Source of the DNA: an uncultured Gilliamella sp.
Lineage (GTDB): Bacteria > Pseudomonadota > Gammaproteobacteria > Enterobacterales > Orbaceae
DNA: 40,262 bases
Direction of reading: 5' to 3'
Assembly (NCBI GenBank): GCA_946481345.1
Contig: CAMLMY010000018.1
Coordinates: 1-40,262 of the forward strand
A model generated the notes under the pieces. The model saw only the letters and a list, made by a program, of their open reading frames with translations. It was not told where the DNA came from and did no database searches. Of the stretch, positions 16,605 through 26,522 are shown piece after piece. Both the position numbers and the translations under genes were made by a program. Positions within the stretch are counted from its first letter, which is position 1, and every line of letters begins with the position of its first letter.

Positions 16605-18320
16605 ATGTCACTAGATAAAAAACGTCAAACTTATCTACTTGGCTGGTTGAAACAGCATGCAAAAATGCATAAAGCAGATTTGCGTGCTTCTGCTTTAACT
16701 GGTTTTGCATTGACTTTATTGGTTATTATGCAAGCGGCTCTACTCGCTGTTATTTTACAAAAACTGATTATTGAGCAACAACATTTTGTCGATATCCTAC
16801 CTTACTTTGGCTCACTTATTATTATTTTATTAGGTAGAGCGCTGTTAATGTATGTGCGCGAAAAGATCAACTTTGCACTAGGGAAAAAGGTACGAAAACA
16901 AATTCGCAATGACTTAATTAATCAACTTGAAGCTTATGGCCCTGCTTATTTAAATCAAAGTACTACGGGCGCTTGGAGTACATTACTTATAGAGCAAGTA
17001 GAAAATCTGCATGACTTTTTTGCTCGTTATCTGCCACAAATGCGTTTAGTTAGTATCGTCCCAATTTTAATTTGCATTGCTATTTTACCGTTTAACTGGG
17101 CAGCAGCCGCTATCTTGTTATGTACTGCCCCACTGATTCCAATCTTTATGATTTTAGTTGGTATGGGCGCAGCAGATATTAACCGTCGTCATTTTAAAGC
17201 TCTGGCATATTTAAGTGGTCACTTTTTAGATCGCTTAAAAGGACTTAATACTATCCGTCTATTTAATCAAGGAGAAAAACAAGCCAACGAAATTGCTCAA
17301 GCATCCGAAGACTTTCGCGTTAAAACCATGCAAGTATTAAAAATGGCTTTTTTATCCTCAGCTGTGTTGGAATTTTTTACGTCAATTTCGATCGCCATCG
17401 TAGCGGTGTATTTTGGTTTTTCGTATTTAGGTGAATTTAATTTTGGTTCATATAATGGTACTGTGACCTTATTTGCCGGTTTTTTTACATTAATTTTAGC
17501 ACCCGAATATTTTCAACCATTGCGCGATTTAGGAACTTACTACCATGCCAAAGCTGAAGCCATTGCAGCAGCGGACAATATTGAAGCTTTTTTAAGTAAA
17601 GATGTCTTGTTAAATCAAGCTCATCATGATGCCAACCCAATTCAAATCAATCAACCATTACATACTATTGAAGCAAGTAATTTGATTGTACTGTCTAGCG
17701 AACAGCAACCCATTGTTGGACCATTATCATTCACTTTACAAACACCTTTTAAATTAGCTTTAGTCGGTAAAAGTGGTGAAGGTAAAACTTCGTTAATGCA
17801 AGTTTTGCTTGGCTTTTTACCTTATCAGGGTTCATTGAAGATTAATGGGATCGAATTTAATCAATTAGATATTAGCCATTGGCAACAACAAATCAGTTGG
17901 ATCGGACAGAATCCTTATCTTATTAATGGCTCTGTGCGTGAAAATATTTTATTAGGAAAACCGAATGCTTCTGATGATGAGATTGAAACTGTAATTGCCA
18001 AATCCCAGTTAGTATCTGTTATTGATAAATTACCTCAAGGATTAGATACCCAAGTAGGTGAAGACGCAGTGCGTTTGTCAGTCGGACAAGCACAACGTGT
18101 GGCAATCGCTCGAGCAATGCTAAAACCATGTCAATTACTCATTCTTGATGAGCCTACGGCAAGCCTAGATAGACATACCATGCAAAATATAGATCAACAA
18201 CATATTGCACCAAATACAATTACCATTACCCATCAAACCGATGATATGCACATTTATAACCAAGTTTGGCAGTTAGCAGATGGTCAGTTACATTGTGATA
18301 GCAAGGAGGATTTATGTTAG
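16605..18320 (+). CDS. cydD: Glutathione/cysteine ABC exporter subunit CydD
   Basis: A 571-residue half-transporter: six membrane helices (residues about 30-325) followed by an ATPase domain. Walker A is GKSGEGKTS (388-396), the signature LSVGQ (491-495), Walker B LLILDE (511-516) and the switch histidine His543. With CydC it forms the inner-membrane CydDC complex, which exports glutathione and cysteine to the periplasm and is needed for cytochrome bd assembly. The E. coli protein has 588 residues. The ABC signature has Val in place of the second Ser/Gly (LSVGQ), as in other CydD proteins. The 3' end overlaps cydC by 7 bases. Confidence 0.96.
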   Translation: MSLDKKRQTYLLGWLKQHAKMHKADLRASALTGFALTLLVIMQAALLAVILQKLIIEQQHFVDILPYFGSLIIILLGRALLMYVREKINFALGKKVRKQIRNDLINQLEAYGPAYLNQSTTGAWSTLLIEQVENLHDFFARYLPQMRLVSIVPILICIAILPFNWAAAAILLCTAPLIPIFMILVGMGAADINRRHFKALAYLSGHFLDRLKGLNTIRLFNQGEKQANEIAQASEDFRVKTMQVLKMAFLSSAVLEFFTSISIAIVAVYFGFSYLGEFNFGSYNGTVTLFAGFFTLILAPEYFQPLRDLGTYYHAKAEAIAAADNIEAFLSKDVLLNQAHHDANPIQINQPLHTIEASNLIVLSSEQQPIVGPLSFTLQTPFKLALVGKSGEGKTSLMQVLLGFLPYQGSLKINGIEFNQLDISHWQQQISWIGQNPYLINGSVRENILLGKPNASDDEIETVIAKSQLVSVIDKLPQGLDTQVGEDAVRLSVGQAQRVAIARAMLKPCQLLILDEPTASLDRHTMQNIDQQHIAPNTITITHQTDDMHIYNQVWQLADGQLHCDSKEDLC

Positions 18321-19957
18321 CCATATTACGTCCTTATATCTCACTGTATAAACACTATTTTTGGCAGATTTTGTGTGGTCTATCTTTAGCGCTTTTGACG
18401 CTTTTTACTAGTGTATTTTTACTCTCTTTATCGGGTTGGTTTCTAGCTTCAACGGCAGTTGTTGGGGTTGCTGGCTTATATACTTTTAACTATATGTTAC
18501 CGGCAGCGGGAGTGCGTGGGGCGGCAATTACTCGCACAGCAGCACGCTATATGGAACGCTTGGTGGATCATAATACGACATTTAAGATCTTGGCCTATTT
18601 AAGGACATTAGCTTTTCGTAAGATTTTACCACTGAGTGCCAATCAGTTAGCTCAATATCAAAGAGCCGATTTACTTAACCGCTTTATTGTTGATATTGAT
18701 GCGCTGGATCATCTTTATCTCAAACTGTTTTCGCCTATTGTGACCGCTTTGCTCACGATTGGTATAATCTTTATTGTTCTAAGTAATATCAATCTACCGG
18801 TAGCGCTTGTTATCACTATTATTCTGACTCTTACTTTATTAGTCGTACCCGTTATTTTTTACCAAGCAGGAAAAGAACTGGGCAAGAACTTAGCAAAGCA
18901 ACAAAGTGAATATCGCTTATTACTGATCAATTATTTACAAGGGCAAGCTGAACTTACTCTTTTCAATGCTCAATCACGCTATCGTCACAAACTGGATGAA
19001 CTGGAAACAAATTGGCTTCGTAATCAACAGCAGCAATCAACTTTAATGGCACTTTCAAGTGCATTAGTATTATTGATCGCTGGCTTTTTAACTCTATTGG
19101 TTCTTTGGTTAATTACGCAATATACCCTTTCACCTCTAGTTGCCTTATTTGTATTTGTGAGTCTTGCCAGTGCCGAAATTCTAGCACCAATTCCTGGTGC
19201 GTTTATCTTTTTAGGGCAAGTATTAACCTCCGCTACGCGCACAACAGCAATTTTTAATCAAACACCTGATATTAAATTTGTCTCGGAAAGTGAAAGCAAA
19301 AAAGTTGATTTAAGTTCAGCAACGCTACAATTTGAAAACATCAATTTTAGTTATCCCAATCAACCTTTCGCGGTATTAACAGATTTTTCGTTAACAGTTA
19401 ATCAAGGGGAACATATTGGATTAATTGGAAAAACTGGGGGCGGTAAATCAACATTATTAAATCTCGTTAATCGCGCTTGGGAACCCACATCAGGCAATAT
19501 CTATTTTAATGACACACCATTAAATCAATTGGACGAAAAAACCTTACGACAGGCGATTGCGATGGTGCCACAAGTTATTGCAATTTTTAGTGATACCTTA
19601 AAGCAAAACTTGTTGATAGGCAATGCACAAGCTACTGAACAACAACTTATCGAAGTCTTAAAACAGGTTGAACTTGAAAAATTGTTAAATACAGATCAAG
19701 GTTTGAATTTGCCTATCGGTCAAGGTGGTCGCGCTTTATCGGGTGGAGAAATTCGTCGTATTGGTATTGCCAGAGCTTTACTGCACAACTCTCCACTCAT
19801 TTTGATGGATGAACCAACAGAAAACCTTGATCAGCAGACCGAGCAACAAATTATTCAATTGATCAAACAAACTTGTAAAAATAAAACGTTAATTATGGTT
19901 ACCCATCGTTTAACGGATAATCCATTATTTGATAGAGTTATTGCTCTTAATAGTTGA
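18314..19957 (+). CDS. cydC: Glutathione/cysteine ABC exporter subunit CydC
   Basis: The 547-residue partner of CydD: membrane domain (about residues 15-305) and ATPase domain. Walker A is GKTGGGKST (372-380), the signature LSGGE (475-479) and Walker B LILMDE (495-500), with the switch His in MVTHRLTD. The start codon overlaps the cydD stop region by 7 bases, with GGAGG inside cydD as ribosome binding site, so translation is coupled. Presence of CydDC implies a cytochrome bd oxidase elsewhere in the genome and microaerobic respiration. Confidence 0.96.
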   Translation: MLAILRPYISLYKHYFWQILCGLSLALLTLFTSVFLLSLSGWFLASTAVVGVAGLYTFNYMLPAAGVRGAAITRTAARYMERLVDHNTTFKILAYLRTLAFRKILPLSANQLAQYQRADLLNRFIVDIDALDHLYLKLFSPIVTALLTIGIIFIVLSNINLPVALVITIILTLTLLVVPVIFYQAGKELGKNLAKQQSEYRLLLINYLQGQAELTLFNAQSRYRHKLDELETNWLRNQQQQSTLMALSSALVLLIAGFLTLLVLWLITQYTLSPLVALFVFVSLASAEILAPIPGAFIFLGQVLTSATRTTAIFNQTPDIKFVSESESKKVDLSSATLQFENINFSYPNQPFAVLTDFSLTVNQGEHIGLIGKTGGGKSTLLNLVNRAWEPTSGNIYFNDTPLNQLDEKTLRQAIAMVPQVIAIFSDTLKQNLLIGNAQATEQQLIEVLKQVELEKLLNTDQGLNLPIGQGGRALSGGEIRRIGIARALLHNSPLILMDEPTENLDQQTEQQIIQLIKQTCKNKTLIMVTHRLTDNPLFDRVIALNS

Positions 19958-20004
19958 ATTAATGAAATAATTTTTACTAAAACATATAGTGAATCTGAAA
20001 CTTC

Positions 20005-20035
20005 TTGACAAAATATACAAGGTCAATGTTATCTT
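20005..20035 (+). promoter_or_regulatory. Probable promoter of the rsfS operon
   Basis: A perfect -35 TTGACA (20005-20010) is followed by TGT-TATCTT (20027-20035), an extended -10-like element, with a spacer of about 19 bases. A second -10-like TATACT lies at 20060-20065. Transcription would begin 25-60 bases before rsfS. Confidence 0.45.
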
Positions 20036-20098
20036 CACCGTTATTTTTTAAAAATATGATATACTGATGCTTTAATTTTTTATGATAGAGAGATTATT

Positions 20099-20413
20099 TT
20101 GCAACAGTCGTTACAAGATTTTATTATCGATAAGATTGATGATCTAAAAGGCAAAGATATTGTTACCTTAGATGTGCGTGGTAAATCAAGCATTACCGAT
20201 TATATGATTGTCTGTACGGGCACTTCAAACCGTCATGTCTCATCCATTGCTGGGCATTTACTTGATGAAGCGAAAAAACATGGGCTTCTTGTTTTAGGTA
20301 GCGAGGGCAAAAATGATGCTGATTGGGTAGTGGTTGATATGGATTCAGTCATTGTACATATTATGCAAGAAGAAACCCGTCAACTTTACGAACTCGAAAA
20401 ACTTTGGAGTTAG
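20099..20413 (+). CDS. rsfS: Ribosome silencing factor RsfS
   Basis: This 104-residue protein binds ribosomal protein uL14 on the 50S subunit and blocks subunit joining when nutrients are scarce. It is strongly conserved with E. coli RsfS (YbeB): [71 protein letters not shown]. Translation begins at a TTG (20099), as in E. coli, with a GAGAG ribosome binding site. rlmH starts 4 bases after the stop; the two genes are coupled, as in most gammaproteobacteria. Confidence 0.95.
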   Translation: MQQSLQDFIIDKIDDLKGKDIVTLDVRGKSSITDYMIVCTGTSNRHVSSIAGHLLDEAKKHGLLVLGSEGKNDADWVVVDMDSVIVHIMQEETRQLYELEKLWS

Positions 20414-20417
20414 TGGC

Positions 20418-20888
20418 GTGAAGATACAGCTTATCGCTGTTGGCAACAAAATGCCAAGTTGGGTTACCACCGCTTTTGAAGATTATCGTTCGCGCTTCCC
20501 TAAAGATATGCCACTAGAACTTATCGAAATTCCAGCTGGAAAACGAACTAAAAATGCAGATATTGTCCGAATTTTAGATAAAGAAGGCGAACAAATGTTA
20601 GCAAATTGCGGTAAAGGCAACTGCATTATCACATTAGATATTCCAGGTAAACCTTACACTACGCATAATTTAGCACAACAGTTAGAACGTTGGAAAACTG
20701 ATGGCCGTGATGTGAGCTTGCTCATTGGGGGGCCTGAAGGCTTATCTCCTGCTTGTAAAGCTGCGGCAGAGCAGAGCTGGTCGCTGTCGCCTCTTACGCT
20801 TCCACATCCTTTAGTGCGTGTCATTGTCGCAGAAAGCCTTTATCGAGCATGGAGCTTAACCACTAACCATCCTTATCATCGTGAATAA
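20418..20888 (+). CDS. rlmH: 23S rRNA pseudouridine-1915 N3-methyltransferase
   Basis: A 156-residue SPOUT-class (knotted) methyltransferase. It methylates pseudouridine 1915 in helix 69 of 23S rRNA, using S-adenosylmethionine, on assembled 70S ribosomes. The C-terminal knot is near-identical to E. coli RlmH ([19 protein letters not shown], then [10 protein letters not shown]...NHPYHRE). I chose GTG 20418, which aligns with the E. coli first residue ([13 protein letters not shown]) and has GGAG upstream. A longer frame from 20334 would sit inside rsfS and is unrelated. ybeY follows 23 bases later. Confidence 0.96.
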   Translation: MKIQLIAVGNKMPSWVTTAFEDYRSRFPKDMPLELIEIPAGKRTKNADIVRILDKEGEQMLANCGKGNCIITLDIPGKPYTTHNLAQQLERWKTDGRDVSLLIGGPEGLSPACKAAAEQSWSLSPLTLPHPLVRVIVAESLYRAWSLTTNHPYHRE

Positions 20889-20911
20889 ATAAATTAGGTA
20901 AACACAGTAAA

Positions 20912-21379
20912 ATGAGTGCAATTATTTTAGATTTGCAAATAGCTACAGACGATAACCAAAATTTGCCAACTGAAGAGCAAATTATGCAATGGTTAAACGT
21001 GATTTTGCCTCAATTTATGGATAATGCTGAAATCACTATCCGAATTGTGGATGAACAAGAAAGCCAGCAGTTAAATAACACATACCGCCACAAAGATAAA
21101 CCCACCAATGTACTCTCTTTTCCATTTGAATCACCGATTGAAATTGAGGTACCACTGTTGGGTGATTTGATTATTTGCAAACAAGTGGTGGAAGCTGAAG
21201 CGAAAGAACAACATAAATCGTTAACTTCACATTGGGCACATATGATCGTGCATGGGTGTTTGCATCTATTAGGATATGATCATATTCTTGACGAAGAAGC
21301 CGAAGAAATGGAAAATATCGAAATTGATATAATGCAACAGCTAGGATTTAATAATCCATATCAGCCGATTGACGAATAA
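20912..21379 (+). CDS. ybeY: Endoribonuclease YbeY (16S rRNA maturation and ribosome quality control)
   Basis: A 155-residue zinc-dependent RNase that helps make the 16S rRNA 3' end and degrade faulty ribosomes. The metal site H-x3-H-x5-H is at His114, His118 and His124 ([15 protein letters not shown]), at the same positions as in E. coli. The fold signature [14 protein letters not shown] is also present. In E. coli ybeY follows phoH-like ybeZ and miaB. Here those are absent and it follows rlmH directly, giving a ribosome-biogenesis cluster. A strong hairpin separates it from corC. Confidence 0.96.
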   Translation: MSAIILDLQIATDDNQNLPTEEQIMQWLNVILPQFMDNAEITIRIVDEQESQQLNNTYRHKDKPTNVLSFPFESPIEIEVPLLGDLIICKQVVEAEAKEQHKSLTSHWAHMIVHGCLHLLGYDHILDEEAEEMENIEIDIMQQLGFNNPYQPIDE

Positions 21380-21383
21380 CTGT

Positions 21384-21414
21384 GTTTAGTTATCATCATT
21401 GATGATAACTAAAC
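21384..21414 (+). promoter_or_regulatory. Perfect intercistronic hairpin between ybeY and corC
   Basis: A 14-bp perfect stem (GTTTAGTTATCATC, loop ATT, complement) begins 4 bases after the ybeY stop. No T tract follows (TGAAGTAAAAATAATT), so it is more likely an mRNA processing/stability element or partial attenuator than a full terminator. corC and lnt lie downstream on the same strand. Confidence 0.65.
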
Positions 21415-21461
21415 TGAAGTAAAAATAATTAAATACAATAAATTAGTAAAGGAAAAAGCAA

Positions 21462-22325
21462 ATGAGCGATGATAATCCCCGGAGATCCAAAAAAGGGTTT
21501 GCCTTATGGTTAAGTCAGTTATTTCATTCAGAACCCAAAGATAAAGAAGAACTGATTGAAGTTATACGCGAAGCTGAAGAAAACGAACTTATCGATCCAG
21601 ACACACTTGATATGATTGAAGGTGTAATGGATATAGCCGAACAACGCATTCGCGATATTATGATCCCCCGCTCACAAATTGTTACTATCAAAGACAATTA
21701 TTCACTTGATCAATGCTTAGATATTATTTCTGAACATGGTCACTCTCGTTATCCTGTCATTAGTGAAGATAGAGACCACATTGAAGGTGTGTTACTGGCG
21801 AAAGATTTACTCATATTTATCCGCCAAGGTATTGACGGTTTCGATTTAAAAAAGATACTACGACCAACGGTTATTGTGCCAGAAAGTAAACGTGTTGATC
21901 ATATGTTAAAAGAGTTTCGTATGCAACGTTACCATATGGCAATAGCGATTGATGAATTTGGTGGAGTATCAGGTCTTGTTACAATTGAAGATATTTTAGA
22001 GCTCATTGTAGGTGATATTGAAGATGAATATGATGAAGTTGAAGATCGGGATGTTCGTCGCTTATCTCCTTTGGTTTACACCGTACGTGCGCTCACTCCT
22101 GTAGAAGATTTTAACGAAATTTTTGCGACACATTTTAGTGATGACGAAATGGATACGATTGGTGGTTTGGTAATGCAACATTTTGGACGCTTACCTTTAC
22201 GTGGTGAAAATATAATCATTGACGGTTATCAATTTAAAGTAACTATAGCCGATAAAAGACGTATCATCCAACTACATGTAACTATTCCGGAAGATGCCAC
22301 AGTGCCTAATTTAGAGTTGCCATAA
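21462..22325 (+). CDS. corC: CBS-domain protein CorC/YbeX
   Basis: A 287-residue cytosolic protein with an N-terminal helical segment, a pair of CBS domains (about residues 65-190) and a C-terminal CorC/HlyC domain (about 205-285). Hallmarks are [38 protein letters not shown] and [35 protein letters not shown] pairs bind adenosine nucleotides. CorC was linked genetically to magnesium/cobalt efflux, and YbeX to ribosome assembly; the biochemical activity is not fully settled. It sits between ybeY and lnt as in E. coli, with only one base before lnt. AAAGGA precedes the ATG. Confidence 0.93.
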   Translation: MSDDNPRRSKKGFALWLSQLFHSEPKDKEELIEVIREAEENELIDPDTLDMIEGVMDIAEQRIRDIMIPRSQIVTIKDNYSLDQCLDIISEHGHSRYPVISEDRDHIEGVLLAKDLLIFIRQGIDGFDLKKILRPTVIVPESKRVDHMLKEFRMQRYHMAIAIDEFGGVSGLVTIEDILELIVGDIEDEYDEVEDRDVRRLSPLVYTVRALTPVEDFNEIFATHFSDDEMDTIGGLVMQHFGRLPLRGENIIIDGYQFKVTIADKRRIIQLHVTIPEDATVPNLELP

Positions 22326-22326
22326 C

Positions 22327-23868
22327 ATGCTTAAATATCTGCTACTAAGTTTTATTTACGGTTGCATCGCTGTTTTTAGTTATGCACCCTTTCATATTTG
22401 GCCTTTAGCATTTATCTCTTTTGCTGGCCTATTATGGCTTATTGCGAATAAAACTAAAAAACAAGCAATGTTATTAGGATTGACTTGGGGAATTGGTTAT
22501 TTTACCTCAGGAGTCCATTGGGTTTATATCAGTATTAAACAATATGGGGAACTACCTACACCTATTGCAATGGTGATACTAGGCTTTCTGATCCTATATT
22601 TGTCACTTTACCCGATGTTATTTGCTTTTTTACTTAGAAATGCAGATCGTTTAGCACCTCAATTTTCATTCAAGCAATTGGCATTAGCTGCACCTATCTT
22701 ATGGCAATGTACTGAATTTTTACGTGGTTACATTTTAACGGGTTTTTCCTGGTTACAACTTGGTTATAGCCAACTTGATAGCCCACTGCGGACCTATTTT
22801 CCTATCGTTGGTATAGATGGTGTGAATTTGCTAACTTGTTTTTTATGTGGACTAGCTATTTACAGTTTATATAAAATTAAGCAACATCAATCCCAAAAGC
22901 ACGCGCTTGGTGCAATAATTGCACTATTAACGATCTTCATTGCACCAATTTTATTCAAAGATAAAAACTGGACCGAAGTTGATCATCATCGTATAGCGAA
23001 TTTTTCATTAATTCAGGGCAATATTCCACAAACTTTAAGGTGGAGCAGTGAACAATTAAATAATACTTTAGAAACCTATTATCAACTTACCCAACAAAAT
23101 TTTGGTAAAGACAAGATTATAATATGGTCAGAAGCCAGCATTACAGATTTTGAAACCAATCAACAACCTTTTTTATATTATCTAGATAATCAAGCAAGAG
23201 CGAATGATTCTGAAATAGCCGTTGGTATTATTGATTATCGTTTTAATGAACCAGACAATCGAAATAAAGGCAATATTTATAATTCGTTAATTGTATTGGG
23301 CAAAAAAGAACCCTATCAATACCCAACAGATCATCGTTATCAAAAACATCATTTAGTACCATTTGGTGAATTTACACCATTTGAATCTTTACTTGAACCC
23401 ATTACTGAACTGCTTAATATTCCAATGTCTTCAATGAAAGCAGGCGATGAAACACAGCCCCAATTAACCATGAAAGGGTTTAAATTCACAACCGCTATCT
23501 GTTATGAAGTAATTTTATCCGATCTTATATGGGAAAACTTTAAGCCTGATACAGATTTTTTACTCACTGTCTCAAATGATGCTTGGTTTGGTGATAGTAT
23601 TGGTCCAAAACAGCATTTGCAAATGGCACAAGCTAGAGCATTAGAGTTTGGTCGTCCATTAATTCGCAGTACTAATAATGGTATTACCGCAATAATTAAC
23701 CAGCAAGGAAGAATCATAAAACAAATTCCAGCATTTACCACCACTGTTTTAACTGAGAGTCTATCACCAACTACTGGCCTAACTCCTTATGCTAGATGGG
23801 GAAATAAACCTTATTTATTGTTCATGATATTAATGTGTATCCCAATATTTATAAAAAGACGTTCATAA
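22327..23868 (+). CDS. lnt: Apolipoprotein N-acyltransferase
   Basis: A 513-residue inner-membrane enzyme that adds the third acyl chain to lipoproteins, the last step before Lol-dependent sorting. It has about six to eight N-terminal membrane helices and a periplasmic nitrilase-like domain. The catalytic triad is Glu269 (IWSEAS), Lys340 (QKHHLVPFGEF) and Cys392 (TAICYEV); E. coli uses E267, K335 and C387. The SNDAWFGDSIGPKQHLQMAQARALEFGRP region is typical. It starts one base after the corC stop. gltI follows 227 bases downstream, matching E. coli synteny. Lipoproteins in this window (MltB, the Sel1 protein) would be clients. Confidence 0.96.
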   Translation: MLKYLLLSFIYGCIAVFSYAPFHIWPLAFISFAGLLWLIANKTKKQAMLLGLTWGIGYFTSGVHWVYISIKQYGELPTPIAMVILGFLILYLSLYPMLFAFLLRNADRLAPQFSFKQLALAAPILWQCTEFLRGYILTGFSWLQLGYSQLDSPLRTYFPIVGIDGVNLLTCFLCGLAIYSLYKIKQHQSQKHALGAIIALLTIFIAPILFKDKNWTEVDHHRIANFSLIQGNIPQTLRWSSEQLNNTLETYYQLTQQNFGKDKIIIWSEASITDFETNQQPFLYYLDNQARANDSEIAVGIIDYRFNEPDNRNKGNIYNSLIVLGKKEPYQYPTDHRYQKHHLVPFGEFTPFESLLEPITELLNIPMSSMKAGDETQPQLTMKGFKFTTAICYEVILSDLIWENFKPDTDFLLTVSNDAWFGDSIGPKQHLQMAQARALEFGRPLIRSTNNGITAIINQQGRIIKQIPAFTTTVLTESLSPTTGLTPYARWGNKPYLLFMILMCIPIFIKRRS

Positions 23869-24024
23869 TTTACGATAATGGCATAAATATTGCTTAACTA
23901 TACCTAGTTTCAAATAAAATCATGTTCAGAAATAATTGCTTATAAAGCATAATTATAGCTACGCATTTGGAGCCAATGATATATAAATAAACAGTAAAAA
24001 GTACTTTTATGCTAAAAAATAAGT

Positions 24025-24030
24025 TATAAT
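24025..24030 (+). promoter_or_regulatory. Probable -10 element of the glt operon
   Basis: A consensus TATAAT lies 66 bases before the gltI ATG, with only a poor -35 (TACTTT, 24002-24007, 17-base spacer). The remainder of the 227-base lnt-gltI gap shows no gene and no clear terminator. Confidence 0.5.
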
Positions 24031-24095
24031 ATACGCCCTTTGTAAAAATATTAAATAAATTTAATATGATACAAATCAAACAGTAGGAGACGAGA

Positions 24096-25004
24096 ATGAA
24101 CAAAAAGACAAAATTAACCAAATTAGTTTTATCACTTGCAATGTTAGGTCTAATGACTGGTTCGGCATTAGCTGAAGAACTTACTGGCACGTTAGCTAAA
24201 ATTAAAGAAAGTGGTGTTATTGTTGTTGGTCATCGTGAATCTTCTATTCCATTTTCCTACTATGGCGATAAGCAAGAAGTGATTGGCTATTCACAAGATT
24301 ACTCTAATCTAATCGTAGATGCAGTGAAAAAAGAGTTAAACTTACCTGACCTTAAAGTAAAATATTTACCTGTTACTTCTAAGACACGTATTCAACTTCT
24401 TAACAACTATACTTACGATTTTGAATGTGGTTCAACTACTAACAATCTTGAACGCCAAAAAACAGTTGATTTTTCAGACACCATCTTTATTGTAGGTACG
24501 CGCTTTTTAGTTAAAGCAGATAGTAATATCAATACTATTGAAGATTTAAAAGGCAAAAATGTAGTAACGACTGCGGGTACTACTTCTGAAATCCGTTTAA
24601 ATCAAATCAACAATAAAGAAAAATTAGGTATCCGGATCATTACCCCAAAAGATCATGGTGATGCATTTTATGCACTTGAAACTGGTCGTGCTGCTGCATT
24701 TTTAATGGATGATGCTTTATTGGCTGGTGAACGTTCACGTGCAATTAATCCTGCTGAGTGGAAAATTGTTGGTGAACCTTTATCTTATGAATCTTACGGT
24801 TGTATGTTAAGAAAGGGTGACACTCAATTTAAACAACTAATGGACAACGCCATTGCTGAAGCCCAAAAATCAGGAAAAGCATTAGAGTCTTATAACAAAT
24901 GGTTCACTCAACCAGTACCACCAAAAGGTGCAAATATGGAACTTGAAATTTCACCGAAAATGGTTGAGCTTTTTGCAAACCCTAACGATAAAGCATTAGA
25001 TTAA
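24096..25004 (+). CDS. gltI: Glutamate/aspartate ABC transporter, periplasmic binding protein
   Basis: A 302-residue periplasmic solute-binding protein (family 3) with a Sec signal peptide (about residues 1-26, ending SALA). Conserved features: GTLAKIKESGVIVVGHRESSIPFSY, the ligand-pocket stretch GSTTNNLERQKTVDFS, and VVTTAGTTSEIRLNQIN. It delivers glutamate/aspartate to GltJK. GGAG precedes the ATG. The next gene is separated by 80 bases holding a perfect hairpin. This may protect the gltI mRNA 3' end, so that binding protein exceeds the membrane subunits. Confidence 0.95.
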   Translation: MNKKTKLTKLVLSLAMLGLMTGSALAEELTGTLAKIKESGVIVVGHRESSIPFSYYGDKQEVIGYSQDYSNLIVDAVKKELNLPDLKVKYLPVTSKTRIQLLNNYTYDFECGSTTNNLERQKTVDFSDTIFIVGTRFLVKADSNINTIEDLKGKNVVTTAGTTSEIRLNQINNKEKLGIRIITPKDHGDAFYALETGRAAAFLMDDALLAGERSRAINPAEWKIVGEPLSYESYGCMLRKGDTQFKQLMDNAIAEAQKSGKALESYNKWFTQPVPPKGANMELEISPKMVELFANPNDKALD

Positions 25005-25027
25005 TACTTTTCTTATCTTTCTAATCC

Positions 25028-25057
25028 ATGTACTAAATGCCGCAGCATTTAGTACAT
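25028..25057 (+). promoter_or_regulatory. Perfect intercistronic hairpin between gltI and gltJ
   Basis: A 13-bp perfect stem (ATGTACTAAATGC, loop CGCA, complement) without a following T tract. Stem-loops here in binding-protein operons commonly stabilise the upstream message or cause partial termination, lowering expression of the permease genes. That role is inferred from position. Confidence 0.65.
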
Positions 25058-25084
25058 AATCTAAATTAGTGAATTAAATATATT

Positions 25085-25819
25085 ATGAGTTTTAATTGGA
25101 CACTATTTTTTGAACCCACCCCTTATGGTGATGGGATTTATTTAAATTGGCTGTTAGATGGCATTTTTGTGACCATTTCATTAGCCATTACAGCATGGAT
25201 CATCGCCTTTGTGCTGGGTTCATTGGTTGGTATCTGTAGAACACTTGACAACAAGTTTCTAAGTAATTTTGCGGCAAGCTATATTCAGCTATTTCGTAAT
25301 ATCCCTTTACTTGTACAAATGTTTTTATGGAGTATGCTATTTCCTGAACTTCTGATAGGCAGTTTAAGAACGTGGTTTGTATCTGATTTATCACCAAATA
25401 TTAGTTCGTTCATCATGGCCGCAACTGCTTTAGGATTGTTCACATCTGCGCGAATTGCCGAGCAAGTAAGAACGGGTATTCAAACTTTGCCTAAAGGCCA
25501 AAGATATGCAGCAATCGCACTTGGTTTAACCAATAGTCAAGCATATAGATACGTTTTATTACCTAATGCTTATCGTCGCATTATTCCACCATTAACATCA
25601 GAAATGACTAATATTATTAAAAACTCATCTGTTGCTTCAACAATTGGGTTAATAGATTTAATTGGACAGATTGATCGTATTAATGAATCAACCAATAGTA
25701 TTGTCGAAATTTTGTGTGGTGTAACGATTGCCTTTATGCTAATAAATTATGCGGTACTCACTATTATGCGTATTGTTGAAAAACATACTCGCTTACCTAA
25801 CATGAATCATGGAGGATAA
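25085..25819 (+). CDS. gltJ: Glutamate/aspartate ABC transporter permease
   Basis: The 244-residue inner-membrane subunit has about five helices and the HAAA-type permease signature. The EAA loop is [49 protein letters not shown]. It forms the heterodimeric channel with GltK. The N-terminal segment [26 protein letters not shown] is like E. coli GltJ. Only one base separates its stop from the gltK start codon. Length matches the family. Confidence 0.95.
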   Translation: MSFNWTLFFEPTPYGDGIYLNWLLDGIFVTISLAITAWIIAFVLGSLVGICRTLDNKFLSNFAASYIQLFRNIPLLVQMFLWSMLFPELLIGSLRTWFVSDLSPNISSFIMAATALGLFTSARIAEQVRTGIQTLPKGQRYAAIALGLTNSQAYRYVLLPNAYRRIIPPLTSEMTNIIKNSSVASTIGLIDLIGQIDRINESTNSIVEILCGVTIAFMLINYAVLTIMRIVEKHTRLPNMNHGG

Positions 25820-25820
25820 T

Positions 25821-26522
25821 ATGCAGCTTTTTGATTGGATTGCGGATATACCTTCATTGGTATTTGATAATTATCATTTACTATTAAGTGGTTTATGGTT
25901 AACAACAAAAATCACCCTTAATGCGGTCATTTTTGGTATTGTTTGGGGTACTATGCTTGCGTTAATGCGTTTATCAAATAATAAATTGCTTAATATTTTT
26001 GCTAAATGCTACGTAAATTTATTTCGTTCCATTCCACTATTATTAGTGCTGTTATGGTTCTATTTAGCATTGCCACAAGTTATTAAATATATATTTAATT
26101 TACCACCTTATGCGGATGTACGTATTGTTTCAGCAATGATAGCTTTTGCACTTTTTGAAGCAGCTTATTATTCAGAAATCATTCGCGCGGGTATCAATGC
26201 AGTGAACAAAGGCCAATATCATGCTGCTTATGCTTTAGGTATGACTAAAGGTCAGGCCATGCGCTTAATTATCTTACCTCAAGCATTTCGGTCTATGGTG
26301 CCACTGTTACTAACTCAAGGTATTATCTTATTCCAAGACACCTCGTTAGTTTTTGTGATGAGTTTAATTGACCTTTTCGGTGCAAGTGTAACTCAAATTG
26401 GTAAAGTTCAAGGCGGTACGATTAAATATTCAATGCTTATTTTTGCAGCAGCAAGTTATTTTGTAATTTGTTTTACTGCTTCACTGTTAGTTAATTATTT
26501 TAAGAAAGGGATAAATCGATGA
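25821..26522 (+). CDS. gltK: Glutamate/aspartate ABC transporter permease
   Basis: The 233-residue second channel subunit. The EAA loop [46 protein letters not shown] is strongly conserved, and the start MQLFDW matches E. coli MYEFDW. I chose ATG 25821 because GGAGG lies 5-6 bases upstream; an in-frame ATG at 25809 overlaps gltJ and that site. The 3' end overlaps gltL by 4 bases (ATGA), so translation is coupled. Confidence 0.94.
   Translation: MQLFDWIADIPSLVFDNYHLLLSGLWLTTKITLNAVIFGIVWGTMLALMRLSNNKLLNIFAKCYVNLFRSIPLLLVLLWFYLALPQVIKYIFNLPPYADVRIVSAMIAFALFEAAYYSEIIRAGINAVNKGQYHAAYALGMTKGQAMRLIILPQAFRSMVPLLLTQGIILFQDTSLVFVMSLIDLFGASVTQIGKVQGGTIKYSMLIFAAASYFVICFTASLLVNYFKKGINR

Noticed and set aside
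23894-24190. 98-codon minus-strand frame before and into gltI
   Set aside because: It is antisense to the gltI start and promoter, with low-complexity hydrophobic content and no homology seen.
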